DNA of 32,734 nt from assembly GCF_030161235.1 (NCBI RefSeq), contig NZ_BSPW01000030.1, forward strand, positions 1 through 32,734, given 5' to 3'. Both the position numbers and the translations under genes were made by a program. This document shows, in pieces, positions 7,981 to 16,728 of the stretch (within the stretch, counting starts at the first letter, position 1; every line of letters begins with the position of its first letter). The notes below the pieces were generated by a model. The model had not been told where the DNA came from. It worked only from the letters and a program-made list of their open reading frames with translations, and ran no database searches. Origin of the DNA: Vibrio zhanjiangensis (GTDB lineage: Bacteria; Pseudomonadota; Gammaproteobacteria; Enterobacterales; Vibrionaceae).

Positions 7981-7999
7981 CTAGGACATAAAACCAAAT

Positions 8000-8021
8000 G
8001 GGCGGGATTGCCGCCCTTTTT
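8000..8021 (+). terminator. Terminator/attenuator between aapJ and aapQ
   Basis: GGGCGG (8000-8005) and CCGCCC (8011-8016) form a GC-only 6-bp stem with a 5-base loop, followed by five T. It lies 20 bases past the aapJ stop and 29 before aapQ, so it likely lets only part of the transcription continue. Confidence 0.85.
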
Positions 8022-8049
8022 ATAACCAAGAAATTGAGGTTATAGCGAG

Positions 8050-9252
8050 ATGAAACCTAATAATGCTAATGACCAAAGTACATACAGCCAAAACTCGAAA
8101 ACAAGTCTTTTCTATAACCCAACATTTCGATCCGTGGTGTTTCAGATAATCGTTATACTCGCGTTGGTTTTTTTCTTTTACACAATTGTTAACAATGCTC
8201 TAACCAACCTTGAAGCTCGAGGTATCGCAACAGGATTTGGCTTCTTATCTCAAGAGGCTGGGTTTGGAATTGGCTTAACACTGGTCGAATACAACGAAAC
8301 GTTTTCTTATGGAAGGACTTTCGTCGTCGGTCTTTTAAACACTGCACTTGTGTCTATTTTGGGAATTATTTTGGCCACACTAATTGGTTTTATTGTAGGT
8401 ATAGCTCGTTTATCCTCAAACTGGCTGGTGAGCCGATTAGCGGCAGTATATATCGAAATTTTTCGCAATGTCCCACTGCTTTTGCAAATCTTTTTTTGGT
8501 ACTTCGCCGTCCTTCAGGCACTCCCGTCTGCAAGGCAAAGTCTAAGTCTTGGTGAAGCAATATTTTTGAATGTACGTGGTTTATATTTCCCTAAGCCGAT
8601 TTTTGAAGAAGGCTCTTCCATCGTCGCACTGTGTTTTGTTTTAGGCGTAGTAGCCTGCTGCCTAATCAACGTATGGGCGAATAATAAGCAACGCCTAACT
8701 GGCCAACAAACATCTATGGCACGTATTATCTTTGGCTTGGTTATTGTATTCCCTACTGTGATTTACTTTTTGATGGGTTCTCCTATTTCAGCTCAATATC
8801 CTGTGTTACAAGGGTTTAACTTTAAAGGCGGGATAAGCATTATTCCAGAGCTTGCAGCACTGTTGTTGGCGCTTAGCATCTACACAGCTTCGTTTATTGC
8901 TGAGATTGTACGCTCTGGAATCAACGCTGTGAGTCATGGTCAAACCGAAGCCGCGATGTCTCTGGGCTTGCCTCGTACTCGTACTCTTAAGCTTGTCATC
9001 GTTCCACAGGCGTTAAGGATCATTATCCCACCATTAACCAGTCAATATCTTAATCTAACGAAGAACTCATCATTGGCGATGGCAATTGGCTATCCTGATT
9101 TAGTCTCTGTGTTTGCAGGTACAACCCTAAATCAAACTGGGCAAGCGATTGAAATTATCGCAATGACCATGGCGGTTTACCTATCGCTAAGTTTGATCAC
9201 ATCAGCACTGATGAATGTCTATAACCGTAAAGTTGCCTTGGTGGAGAGATGA
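8050..9252 (+). CDS. aapQ: General L-amino-acid ABC transporter, permease AapQ
   Basis: 400-residue inner-membrane permease of the HisM type, half of the translocation pore. A first helix (about 29-50, VFQIIVILALVFFF) is followed by a periplasmic stretch. The core permease domain starts near residue 95 (LNTALVSILGIILATLIGFIVG). The EAA loop that contacts the ATPase is at about 296-320 (HGQTEAAMSLGLPRTRTLKLVIVPQALR). Like other AapQ proteins it carries an insert between the first core helices and the EAA loop, making it longer than ordinary HisM proteins. It is followed after one base by aapM. Confidence 0.94.
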   Translation: MKPNNANDQSTYSQNSKTSLFYNPTFRSVVFQIIVILALVFFFYTIVNNALTNLEARGIATGFGFLSQEAGFGIGLTLVEYNETFSYGRTFVVGLLNTALVSILGIILATLIGFIVGIARLSSNWLVSRLAAVYIEIFRNVPLLLQIFFWYFAVLQALPSARQSLSLGEAIFLNVRGLYFPKPIFEEGSSIVALCFVLGVVACCLINVWANNKQRLTGQQTSMARIIFGLVIVFPTVIYFLMGSPISAQYPVLQGFNFKGGISIIPELAALLLALSIYTASFIAEIVRSGINAVSHGQTEAAMSLGLPRTRTLKLVIVPQALRIIIPPLTSQYLNLTKNSSLAMAIGYPDLVSVFAGTTLNQTGQAIEIIAMTMAVYLSLSLITSALMNVYNRKVALVER

Positions 9253-9253
9253 T

Positions 9254-10351
9254 ATGAAAGTACATCAATTTCAGCCAGATTTACCGCCGCCAGCCAATAC
9301 GGTCGGCCCTGTAGGATGGATGCGCAAAAACTTATTCAATGGACCGATTAATTCTATTGTTACCCTTGTTTTAGCTTACTTAGTATTTTCTCTTGTGTGG
9401 TCGGTATTTAATTGGGCTATTCTACACGCAGATTGGGTAGGGACAACTCGAGATGACTGCTCTCGAGAAGGGGCGTGCTGGGTATTTATCAGTGTGCGCT
9501 GGGAGCAGTTTATGTATGGTTTCTATCCACAGGAAGAATTGTGGCGACCGCGTTTATTTTATTTTACGCTGGCCATCTTTACGGTTTTGCTAGCCTATGA
9601 AAAAACACCCAAGCGACTTTGGGTTTGGTTATTTTTCGTTAATATCTATCCTTTTATCATTGCCGCGCTACTTTATGGGGGTGTGTTTGGACTTGAAGTT
9701 GTTGAAACACATAAATGGGGCGGACTCCTAGTTACTCTAATTATAGCCCTAGTTGGAATTGTAGTTTCGCTACCAATCGGTGTCGCTCTTGCCCTTGGAC
9801 GTCGTTCGGACATGCCTATAGTGAGAAGTATTTGTACCGTTTACATCGAAGTCTGGCGAGGCGTACCTCTGATCACAGTGCTTTTTATGGCATCGGTTAT
9901 GTTGCCGCTTTTCCTTGCTCAAGGTTCAGAAACAGATAAGCTTATCCGGGCTCTAATCGGGGTCGTGATGTTCAGTGCTGCGTACATGGCTGAAGTGGTC
10001 AGAGGCGGTTTACAGGCCATTCCTAAAGGCCAATATGAGGCTGCAGATGCTCTGGGACTCAGTTATTGGAAAAAAATGGGCTTAATCGTTTTACCACAAG
10101 CTTTGAAAATTACTATACCATCGATTGTAAATACTTTTATCGGTCTATTCAAAGATACCAGTTTAGTTCTCATTATTGGAATGTTTGACGTACTGGGTAT
10201 AGGCCAAGCAGCCAACACTGATCCACAATGGTTAGGGTTTGCGACTGAAAGCTACGTATTCGTCGCTCTGGTGTTTTGGATTTTTTGTTTTGGTATGTCT
10301 CGGTACTCCATATGGCTCGAAAACAAACTCCACACTGGCCACAAACGATAA
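9254..10351 (+). CDS. aapM: General L-amino-acid ABC transporter, permease AapM
   Basis: 365-residue partner permease to AapQ. ATG 9254 is preferred because GGAGAG lies seven bases upstream and the start MKVHQFQPDLPPPAN is family-like; an in-frame start at 9215 lies inside aapQ. It has an N-terminal helix (about 34-55), a periplasmic segment with two cysteines close together (DDCSREGACW), further helices, and an EAA loop (KGQYEAADALGLSYWKKMGL) before LPQALKITIPSIVNTFIG. The single-base gap after aapQ points to translational coupling. The two permeases form the heterodimeric channel served by AapP. Confidence 0.94.
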   Translation: MKVHQFQPDLPPPANTVGPVGWMRKNLFNGPINSIVTLVLAYLVFSLVWSVFNWAILHADWVGTTRDDCSREGACWVFISVRWEQFMYGFYPQEELWRPRLFYFTLAIFTVLLAYEKTPKRLWVWLFFVNIYPFIIAALLYGGVFGLEVVETHKWGGLLVTLIIALVGIVVSLPIGVALALGRRSDMPIVRSICTVYIEVWRGVPLITVLFMASVMLPLFLAQGSETDKLIRALIGVVMFSAAYMAEVVRGGLQAIPKGQYEAADALGLSYWKKMGLIVLPQALKITIPSIVNTFIGLFKDTSLVLIIGMFDVLGIGQAANTDPQWLGFATESYVFVALVFWIFCFGMSRYSIWLENKLHTGHKR

Positions 10352-10372
10352 TTTAATGCTCAAGGACATGTT

Positions 10373-11119
10373 ATGACACAGCAAGATTTAATGATCGAGA
10401 TTAAAGACATGAACAAGTGGTACGGTGAGTTTCACGTACTAAAAAACATTAATCTGAGTGTTAAAAAAGGCGAAAGAATCGTGATATGTGGTCCTTCAGG
10501 TTCAGGAAAATCAACCATGATTCGCTGTATTAACAGACTTGAAGAACATCAGAAAGGCCAGATTATTGTGGCTGGAAACGAACTTACTGAAGATCTTAAG
10601 AATATAGAAGCGGTGCGCAAAGAGGTGGGAATGTGTTTTCAACACTTCAATCTATTTCCTCACCTAACTGTACTTGAGAACTGCACACTTGCGCCTATTT
10701 GGGTCAAAAAAATGCCCAAAGATGAAGCTAAGAAAGTCGCCATGAAGTACTTAGAGCGAGTTAAAATTCCTGATCAAGCGGAGAAATACCCTGGCCAATT
10801 ATCGGGTGGTCAGCAGCAGCGGGTAGCAATCGCACGCTCGTTATGTATGAGCCCACAAGTCATGCTTTTTGACGAGCCCACTTCAGCACTTGACCCAGAA
10901 ATGGTTCGTGAGGTACTTGATGTAATGGTCGAGCTTGCAGAAGAGGGCATGACTATGCTGTGTGTTACTCATGAAATGGGCTTTGCCAAGGAAGTCGCTG
11001 ATCGCGTGATTTTTATGGATGCTGGTGAAATCATTGAAGAAAATAACCCGGTCGATTTCTTTGAAAATCCGCAATCAGATCGTACGCAAAACTTCTTGGC
11101 TCAAATATTAAGTCATTAG
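10373..11119 (+). CDS. aapP: General L-amino-acid ABC transporter, ATPase AapP
   Basis: 248-residue cytoplasmic ATPase that powers amino-acid import. All nucleotide-binding elements are intact: Walker [10 protein letters not shown] (40-48), Q-loop Gln90 in [11 protein letters not shown], signature LSGGQQQR (143-150), Walker B VMLFDE (163-168), D-loop SALD and switch His200 in CVTHEMGF. It belongs to the polar-amino-acid (GlnQ/HisP) subfamily. It is the last gene of the operon, with AAGGA before the ATG. No clear terminator was found in the gap before yccA (11120-11314). Confidence 0.95.
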   Translation: MTQQDLMIEIKDMNKWYGEFHVLKNINLSVKKGERIVICGPSGSGKSTMIRCINRLEEHQKGQIIVAGNELTEDLKNIEAVRKEVGMCFQHFNLFPHLTVLENCTLAPIWVKKMPKDEAKKVAMKYLERVKIPDQAEKYPGQLSGGQQQRVAIARSLCMSPQVMLFDEPTSALDPEMVREVLDVMVELAEEGMTMLCVTHEMGFAKEVADRVIFMDAGEIIEENNPVDFFENPQSDRTQNFLAQILSH

Positions 11120-11314
11120 CCCTTACCGGATAATCATGCCACAAGACATTGAATTAATGTAAAATTGGTTTGTTATATTGTGTTACATCTTTTTTGATAC
11201 ATTATTTTGCAATTCATTTATGATTTGTTGTAATACATATACAGTTAAGGCTTGATCTTTTCATAGCTTGCCTCCATAAATGTAGCTATAAACATAAACC
11301 TTACGAGGACTATT

Positions 11315-11983
11315 ATGAACAGCCCTATGTTTACACGTTCTACAAGTGCAGCAAACACACTTGAGATCAACAAAACACTGAAGAACACTTATTTTCTTCT
11401 GTCCATGACTTTGGTAACCAGTGCCATTGCAGCACTTGCAACAATGGCTATGGGTATCTCTCCTATGATGGCGCTTGTTATGCAGCTTGCCGCCATCGGT
11501 ATTCTTTTCTTCGCTCTACCAAGAAGCATTAACTCATCGATGGGTATAGTGTGGACATTTGTTTTTACGACATTGATGGGAGGTGCACTTGGACCGATGC
11601 TTAACCACTATGCGTCAATTCCTAATGGACCTTCAATTATTGCTCAAGCCTTAGGACTAACAGGTATGGTGTTCCTTGGGCTATCTGCATACACAATTAG
11701 CAGCAAGAAAGATTTCTCTTTCATGCGTAATTTCCTTATCGCAGGACTTATTATCGTCATCGTCGCAGCCATCATTAACATCTTCGTTGGCTCAACGATA
11801 GGCCAGCTAGCCATCAGCAGTATGTCAGCGCTTGTGTTCTCAGGCTTTATCTTATATGACACGAGCCGTATTGTCCGTGGTGAAGAAACTAACTATGTCA
11901 GTGCAACAATTTCGATGTACTTAAACATCTTGAACTTGTTTACGAGTTTGTTAAGTATCCTTGGCATTATGAACGATGACTAA
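11315..11983 (+). CDS. yccA: YccA, BAX-inhibitor-1 family membrane protein
   Basis: 222-residue inner-membrane protein with about seven hydrophobic segments. It matches E. coli YccA in the opening (KTLKNTYFLLSMTLVTSAI), in the middle (LGPMLNHY, SAYTISSKKDFSFM) and at the end (GEETNYVSATISMYLNILNLFTSLLSILG). YccA is a substrate and modulator of the FtsH protease and can shield SecY from FtsH when translocons jam. The family is the bacterial branch of BI-1/TMBIM proteins. It is followed by a strong terminator. In many gammaproteobacteria it neighbours tusE (yccK) and acyP (yccX), as it does here, which supports the call. Confidence 0.92.
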   Translation: MNSPMFTRSTSAANTLEINKTLKNTYFLLSMTLVTSAIAALATMAMGISPMMALVMQLAAIGILFFALPRSINSSMGIVWTFVFTTLMGGALGPMLNHYASIPNGPSIIAQALGLTGMVFLGLSAYTISSKKDFSFMRNFLIAGLIIVIVAAIINIFVGSTIGQLAISSMSALVFSGFILYDTSRIVRGEETNYVSATISMYLNILNLFTSLLSILGIMNDD

Positions 11984-12005
11984 ACTGTAGTCATATATCG
12001 TCGAG

Positions 12006-12043
12006 AAAAAGCCCAGAAGTATAATCTTCTGGGCTTTTTCTTT
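12006..12043 (+). terminator. Terminator of yccA
   Basis: AAAAAGCCCAGAAG (12006-12019) pairs perfectly with 12026-12039 around a 6-base TATAAT loop, ending in a T-run continued by CTTTT. It is a textbook intrinsic terminator 22 bases past the yccA stop. The A-run on the 5' side would let it work in both directions. Confidence 0.92.
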
Positions 12044-12113
12044 TGAACGTATTGCGATGTAACACGGAGCTAAGCTACCCTATCAGCAAGATTACCATTT
12101 AAAACGTAGCGAA

Positions 12114-12443
12114 ATGTTAGAGTACAAGGGCAAAACCATCCAAACCGACCACGAAGGATACCTTATTAACCATACCGATTGGGATGAAGGTATGATTACA
12201 TTGCTTGCTGAGCAAGAAGGTATTGAACTCACTGAAGCACATATAGAGGTGATTCATTTTGTTCGTGCCTTTTACGAAGAGTTTAATACTTCTCCCGCCG
12301 TAAGAATGTTGGTTAAGGCAATGGAAAAAGCACATGGTCCAGAGAAAGGCAATAGTAAGTATTTATTCAAGCTTTTTAAACAAGGTCCCGCCAAACAAGC
12401 AACAAAATTGGCAGGTTTACCCAAGCCCGCAAAGTGCTTATAA
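12114..12443 (+). CDS. tusE: TusE sulfur-relay protein (DsrC family)
   Basis: 109-residue cytosolic protein that accepts persulfide sulfur from TusBCD and hands it to MnmA for 2-thiolation of wobble uridine in Glu, Gln and Lys tRNAs. It has the DsrC fold ([38 protein letters not shown]), and the reactive cysteine is the second-last residue (PAKCL). Only one C-terminal cysteine is present, as in TusE and unlike dissimilatory DsrC, which has a second about ten residues earlier. It meets acyP tail to tail with directly adjacent stop codons. Confidence 0.94.
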   Translation: MLEYKGKTIQTDHEGYLINHTDWDEGMITLLAEQEGIELTEAHIEVIHFVRAFYEEFNTSPAVRMLVKAMEKAHGPEKGNSKYLFKLFKQGPAKQATKLAGLPKPAKCL

Positions 12444-12710
12444 AATATCAAACCCTGTAATACATTGAAAAGGCATCGATTCAGACTCAACGGATGCGAC
12501 TGATGATGTCTCGGGGCCAGTTTGTAGCCAGCACCCCATTTCAATTATTGACTGGCTACCTCCACAAACTACAACCTCAACATTTCCATTCAAGAGGTTT
12601 TTTGCATAACCCGTTAACCCGAGCTTAGCTGCCTGCTGTGAGGTGTGATAGCGAAATCCTACCCCTTGAACATGACCGCGAATAAAAAATTTTTTGCACT
12701 CAAGACCCAT
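12438..12710 (-). CDS. acyP: Acylphosphatase
   Basis: 90-residue enzyme hydrolysing acyl phosphates such as acetyl and carbamoyl phosphate. The signature [28 protein letters not shown] is near the N-terminus and contains the catalytic Arg (GFRY) and Asn (AKNLLNG). ATG 12710 gives the usual length with GGAT upstream; an in-frame ATG at 12749 would add 13 unlike residues. The second half departs from the usual VxGxx...F/W pattern but keeps [15 protein letters not shown]. It is convergent with tusE, and the two stop codons abut. Confidence 0.88.
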   Translation of the reverse strand: MGLECKKFFIRGHVQGVGFRYHTSQQAAKLGLTGYAKNLLNGNVEVVVCGGSQSIIEMGCWLQTGPETSSVASVESESMPFQCITGFDIL

Positions 12711-12883
12711 AATGATGTATCCGTACAATCGGTTGTAATTGTTAATCACTGTGACTAATCTCTAGCAAAAGTATAAAGGCTTTATTGAAAAAACACATCA
12801 CAATCCTAACTGGTGGTTTTGTTTGATTTTCTTATCGACTTCCACGACAATGGCCGACCTTTAATAATCAAGTGAGCAACATA

Positions 12884-14077
12884 ATGACCCCAGCGATTTA
12901 TCTAGAGAATGGCCGTGAGAAGTCTCTAAAGCGCAGACATCCTTGGATTTTTTCTCGAGGCATTAAAAAGATTGAGGGGGAACCTTCGTTGGGTGAAACT
13001 GTCGATGTGTTTGCTCACGATGGTACTTGGTTAGCAAAAGCGGCCTATTCTCCACATTCGCAAATCCGAGCAAGAATTTGGAGCTTTGAGAAACAAGCTA
13101 TCGATTTAGCCTTTTTTGTTACAAAAATACAGCAAGCAAAGACGCTACGCCAAGAGATTATTGAGCGAGACGGGCTTACAGGTTATCGCCTAATTGCCGC
13201 AGAATCTGATGGTTTGCCGGGTATTACAATCGATAAATATCAAAATTATTTAGTGTGTCAGCTACTCAGTGCAGGTGCTGAATACCACAAAGACACTTTT
13301 ATTCATGCTCTACTCGAAGTGTTTCCCAATCACAATGTTTATGAGCGCTCTGATGTTGCTGTGCGAAAAAAAGAGGGACTCAGTGAGCGAGTGGGTGTTT
13401 TACATGGTGAAGAGCCACCACATTCTGTCGTGATAGAAGAGAACGGCGTTAAAATAAGTGTTGATATTAAGGCAGGTCATAAAACTGGATTTTATCTCGA
13501 TCAGCGTGATAGTCGCCAGCAAGCCATGAAGTATTGCAAAGACAAAGAAGTACTCAACTGCTTTTCTTACACAGGCGCTTTTGGGCTATATGCACTAAAG
13601 GGGGACGCTAAGCGCGTTATCAACGCTGATGTTTCACAACCTGCTCTGGATATGGCAAAGCATAACGCCGAAATCAATCACTTTGATCTCTCAAAAAAAC
13701 GTGCTGTATTCCTCAATGCAGACGTATTTAGGCTGCTTCGAGAATACCGAGATCAGGGAACCAAATTTGATGTTGTGATCATGGACCCCCCCAAGTTTGC
13801 CGAAAGTAAAACACAATTAAACGGAGCATGCCGAGGCTATAAAGACATCAATATGTTGGCCATGCAGATACTAAGGCCTAGTGGCACACTTCTAACCTAT
13901 TCTTGCTCTGGTTTGATGGATCAAGTTTTATTCCAAAAAATCATTGCTGATGCTGCTGTGGATGCTGGCCGACAAGTCAAATTTGTTGAACGTTTTGAAC
14001 AAGCCGCCGATCACCCGACAGACACTGCCTACCCTGAAGGATTTTATCTAAAAGGGTTTGCCTGTAAGGTCATCTAA
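12884..14077 (+). CDS. rlmI: 23S rRNA m5C1962 methyltransferase RlmI
   Basis: 397-residue SAM-dependent enzyme that methylates C1962 of 23S rRNA. An N-terminal PUA domain ([22 protein letters not shown]) is followed by an EEHEE linker domain. The Rossmann methyltransferase part has motif I near [13 protein letters not shown], motif [11 protein letters not shown] and the catalytic cysteine in TYSCSGLM. The ATG at 12884 fits the family start ([14 protein letters not shown]); a GTG at 12872 in frame is possible but adds only MSNI. It is divergent from acyP, with promoter space in 12711-12883. Confidence 0.94.
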   Translation: MTPAIYLENGREKSLKRRHPWIFSRGIKKIEGEPSLGETVDVFAHDGTWLAKAAYSPHSQIRARIWSFEKQAIDLAFFVTKIQQAKTLRQEIIERDGLTGYRLIAAESDGLPGITIDKYQNYLVCQLLSAGAEYHKDTFIHALLEVFPNHNVYERSDVAVRKKEGLSERVGVLHGEEPPHSVVIEENGVKISVDIKAGHKTGFYLDQRDSRQQAMKYCKDKEVLNCFSYTGAFGLYALKGDAKRVINADVSQPALDMAKHNAEINHFDLSKKRAVFLNADVFRLLREYRDQGTKFDVVIMDPPKFAESKTQLNGACRGYKDINMLAMQILRPSGTLLTYSCSGLMDQVLFQKIIADAAVDAGRQVKFVERFEQAADHPTDTAYPEGFYLKGFACKVI

Positions 14078-14156
14078 TACAATATCTGGGTTTTTATTTA
14101 GCTTTCGCAATAACAGTGCTACCCTATTCCATAATTACAATTAAGAGATAAACGCT

Positions 14157-14510
14157 ATGAGCAACTTAACCTCTGACATTCAAGCCAACCTTGAGCTTTT
14201 TGTCACCGAGACTAAACAAAACAATTTAGTGTGGGGGCTGCGTAACGAAGAAGGTTGGCTATCTTGCGACTCTACTGAGTTTGAGAATAGCGAAGTTATG
14301 CCCTTCTGGTCGTCAAAAGAAGATGCGCAAGCTCACAATGTCGAAGAATGGGCAGACTTTGAAGTGCTTGAGATTCCACTCGATATCTTTGTGGAAGATT
14401 GGCTTTTGACCTTATCGGAAGATGGCGTTTTAGTCGGCACCAATTGGAACTCACAATTAGAAGGTAAAGAAGTCGAACCTGCTGATTTAGCTAAAATGTA
14501 TTTGGATTAA
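14157..14510 (+). CDS. DUF2750 protein
   Basis: 117-residue acidic cytoplasmic protein of the DUF2750 family, function unknown. Typical are the start MSNLTSDIQANLELFVTETKQ, the tryptophans in LVWGLRNEEGWLSCDS, and the block MPFWSSKEDAQAHNVEEWADFEVLEIPLDIFVEDWL. There are no catalytic or membrane motifs. A likely ribosome site (AAGAGA) lies before ATG 14157. It is a single gene between rlmI and the convergent queC, closed by a strong terminator. Confidence 0.85.
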   Translation: MSNLTSDIQANLELFVTETKQNNLVWGLRNEEGWLSCDSTEFENSEVMPFWSSKEDAQAHNVEEWADFEVLEIPLDIFVEDWLLTLSEDGVLVGTNWNSQLEGKEVEPADLAKMYLD

Positions 14511-14554
14511 CCATTAATCCCATTAATCAAGACAGATTGAATAGCTTAAATACC

Positions 14555-14590
14555 AAAATGCCCTCGAAGCTTTTCTAGAGGGCATTTTTA
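14555..14590. terminator. Bidirectional terminator between DUF2750 gene and queC
   Basis: AAAATGCCCTC (14555-14565) pairs with GAGGGCATTTT (14578-14588), an 11-bp stem with a 12-base loop, with A-run and T-run on opposite sides. It can stop both the plus-strand gene and the converging queE-queC transcript. Confidence 0.88.
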
Positions 14591-14613
14591 TATCTACTTA
14601 TTTTATTGGTGGC

Positions 14614-15297
14614 TTATTGTTTGCTTATCAAAGAAGCCATCACAGCTTCACGGTTATTGAGGTAATCATCTAAACCTGTTTTTCTTAACCCACAAGCAGG
14701 ACAATCTCCGCAACCATCGCCAATGACACCATTGTAACACGTCAATGTCTTCTCTTGCACTAGGGGCAGTGCTTGACACTGGTCCGCAAGCGCCCATGTT
14801 TCAGCTTTATTCAGCCACATTAAAGGTGTCACAATTTCTAAGTTATACTCCATTCCTTGCTCAAGCGCCGTATTCATCGCTTTAACAAAGCTATCACGGC
14901 AATCAGGGTATCCGGAAAAGTCTGTTTCACATACGCCGGTAATAACGGTTTTTGCGCCAATTTGATAAGCGTAGATACCCGCGAGTGTCAAAAATAAAAT
15001 ATTGCGTCCAGGAACAAAAGAATTAGGTAGACCATTATCCTGAAGCTCATGAGACACTGGGATATCATCTCGAGTTAAAGAGCTGATTGCCAATTCATTG
15101 AGCAAACCAACATCCATGACTTTATGAGCAGCGATACCTAACTCTTTAGCGAGACTCTGAGCCACTTCGATTTCTAGTTTGTGCCTTTGTCCGTAGTCGA
15201 AAGTAATCGCATGAACTTCATCAAATTTCTTTATGGCTTGGATTAAACATGTGGTGGAATCTTGACCTCCACTAAATACAACCACGGCTTTTTTCAT
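14614..15297 (-). CDS. queC: 7-cyano-7-deazaguanine synthase QueC
   Basis: 227-residue ATP-dependent enzyme converting 7-carboxy-7-deazaguanine and ammonia to preQ0, a precursor of queuosine in tRNA. The PP-loop SGGQDS is at residues 9-14. The zinc site is complete with Cys187, Cys196, Cys199 and Cys202 ([13 protein letters not shown]). [12 protein letters not shown] and [15 protein letters not shown] are family blocks. It lies 14 bases behind queE in the same direction, so the two consecutive steps are encoded together. Confidence 0.96.
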   Translation of the reverse strand: MKKAVVVFSGGQDSTTCLIQAIKKFDEVHAITFDYGQRHKLEIEVAQSLAKELGIAAHKVMDVGLLNELAISSLTRDDIPVSHELQDNGLPNSFVPGRNILFLTLAGIYAYQIGAKTVITGVCETDFSGYPDCRDSFVKAMNTALEQGMEYNLEIVTPLMWLNKAETWALADQCQALPLVQEKTLTCYNGVIGDGCGDCPACGLRKTGLDDYLNNREAVMASLISKQ

Positions 15298-15311
15298 TAT
15301 TCTTATTTCCT

Positions 15312-15980
15312 TTAAGCAATGTTCAAATATTTGTGAGATTGAATCGAAAGACGCCAGTTGCGCTCAATACAAGTACTTATGCAAAGTTGAGTGGCTCGAG
15401 GTTTCTGGCTAATTGGCTGTAAGGCGATGACTGTTGTTTGGGGAACATCAGCTCGTTTTAGCAATTCATCTAGGTGAACAATATCCTTCGTCGTTCCCAC
15501 TGGGTGTTTGATTTCATTTGCACGCTGTAACGCACTATCCAGCACAGGTAGCTTACCTTTCATTGCCACTTTTGGTGACACTGTCACCCAAGTATTTTCG
15601 CTGGCTAGTACTTCAGACGTCCCACTGGTTTCAATTTGACAACAACAACCTACATTTTCAAAGGCTTCGGTGAGTGGGCGTAAGTCATAGACACATGGCT
15701 CTCCGCCTGTAATCACTATATGTTTAGCCTGATAACCCAATTGATGATACTGCTCGATAACATCAGAACTCGCGGCACTGCACCACGTTGGCGAGTCTTT
15801 CGTTTTCGTCAAAATCTCACTCAAAGGGCGTTCATTTTGAGGTGTTGCGTCCCAAGTATGCTTAGTATCACACCAAGAGCAGCCAACGGCGCATTCTTGA
15901 AGGCGAATAAATACCGACGGTACCCCAGTAAAAACACCTTCACCCTGTATGGTTTCAAACATTTCGTTAATTTTGTACAA
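15312..15980 (-). CDS. queE: 7-carboxy-7-deazaguanine synthase QueE, TTG start
   Basis: 222-residue radical-SAM enzyme that contracts the ring of 6-carboxy-tetrahydropterin to 7-carboxy-7-deazaguanine. The 4Fe-4S cysteines are Cys30, Cys34 and Cys37 in [15 protein letters not shown] (CxxxCxxC). Other landmarks are [33 protein letters not shown] and the family end SHKYLNIA. The family N-terminus begins about six residues before the first ATG (15962), and this matches a TTG codon at 15978-15980, so TTG is the likely start. That could lower its output relative to queC. No preQ1 riboswitch was recognised in the 160 bases upstream. Confidence 0.93.
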   Translation of the reverse strand: MYKINEMFETIQGEGVFTGVPSVFIRLQECAVGCSWCDTKHTWDATPQNERPLSEILTKTKDSPTWCSAASSDVIEQYHQLGYQAKHIVITGGEPCVYDLRPLTEAFENVGCCCQIETSGTSEVLASENTWVTVSPKVAMKGKLPVLDSALQRANEIKHPVGTTKDIVHLDELLKRADVPQTTVIALQPISQKPRATQLCISTCIERNWRLSIQSHKYLNIA

Positions 15981-16142
15981 GTTTATCTCAGCCTAAATCA
16001 TCATCTGTGCAATGCCGGACCGAGACCTTAAATGACTGGAACACGAAGGTCAACTAAATCAGAATGAGAAAAAACCACAATCTTTTTATGTGGAGTTTAC
16101 CTACCATAAGCCAACAAATTGATTGGCCGAGAAAAAGTAACT

Positions 16143-16619
16143 TTAACCTATTGGCTTACGTAACCAATGAATATGATGCTGGAACTTCAGATCCTTGTAT
16201 AAATTGAGTGCTACTTGGTTAAAATCCCAAACTTCGACAAATACTTGTTTGACGCCATATTGATCGAAACGATGTTCTAGCTCGCGATACAAGTCTGTCG
16301 CAATACCACACTTTCTCATTTCAGGTACCACATAAAGCTCATCAACACTTCCCATCGGGACGGGTTTGCTGACGCTCGAAGTAAGCTCACAAAAATACCC
16401 AGTAATAAAGCCCACAAGCGTCTTATCCTTACAAGCCACTATGACCAGACAGTCTGGGTCATTAATGTAGCGAGCAATACTTTTTTCCTGCTCAATCTCT
16501 TGTGCGGTTTTGAAATGCTCTGGGCATTGGTGATGGTGTTCATCATGGAGCCTAAACATTAACTCGTCGAGTTGATCCAAATCATGAACCTGTGCGACTC
16601 GAATGGTGATATTTTCCAT
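16143..16619 (-). CDS. GNAT-family N-acetyltransferase
   Basis: 158-residue acetyl-CoA-dependent acyltransferase of the GNAT fold. The acetyl-CoA loop is in VDELYVVPEMRKCGIATDLYREL (R-x-C-G-I-A, standing for the usual Q/R-x-x-G-x-G/A), preceded by strand VGFITGYF and followed by FVEVWDFNQVALNLYKDLKF, where the final Tyr is the common general acid. The substrate is unknown. It stands between queE and the end of the prp operon in the same orientation. PrpE-type synthetases are silenced by a GNAT enzyme (Pat), but this short single-domain protein does not look like Pat, so no link is claimed. Confidence 0.85.
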   Translation of the reverse strand: MENITIRVAQVHDLDQLDELMFRLHDEHHHQCPEHFKTAQEIEQEKSIARYINDPDCLVIVACKDKTLVGFITGYFCELTSSVSKPVPMGSVDELYVVPEMRKCGIATDLYRELEHRFDQYGVKQVFVEVWDFNQVALNLYKDLKFQHHIHWLRKPIG

Positions 16620-16663
16620 AGTTCATCTCATTTGACACGAAGAAAATAATTGTCACTACTGTG

Positions 16664-16701
16664 CCATCAAATAGCCTCAAATATTAGAGACTACTTGATG
16701 G
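16664..16701. terminator. Imperfect hairpin after prpE
   Basis: CCATCAA (16664-16670) pairs with TTGATGG (16695-16701), continued after one mismatch by TAG/CTA. It lies 28 bases beyond the prpE stop, where the operon should end. No T-run follows on the minus strand, so it may be a 3'-end structure rather than a true intrinsic terminator. Confidence 0.4.
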
Positions 16702-16728
16702 TTATTCAAGCTAAATCAACTTGTTAGT

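Noticed and set aside
9215..9253. Earlier in-frame start for aapM inside aapQ
   Set aside because: No ribosome site there, while ATG 9254 has GGAGAG at good spacing and the family-like N-terminus.
15981..16142. preQ1 riboswitch upstream of queE
   Set aside because: No preQ1 aptamer pattern (C-rich loop pairing to an A-rich tail) was found on the minus strand.
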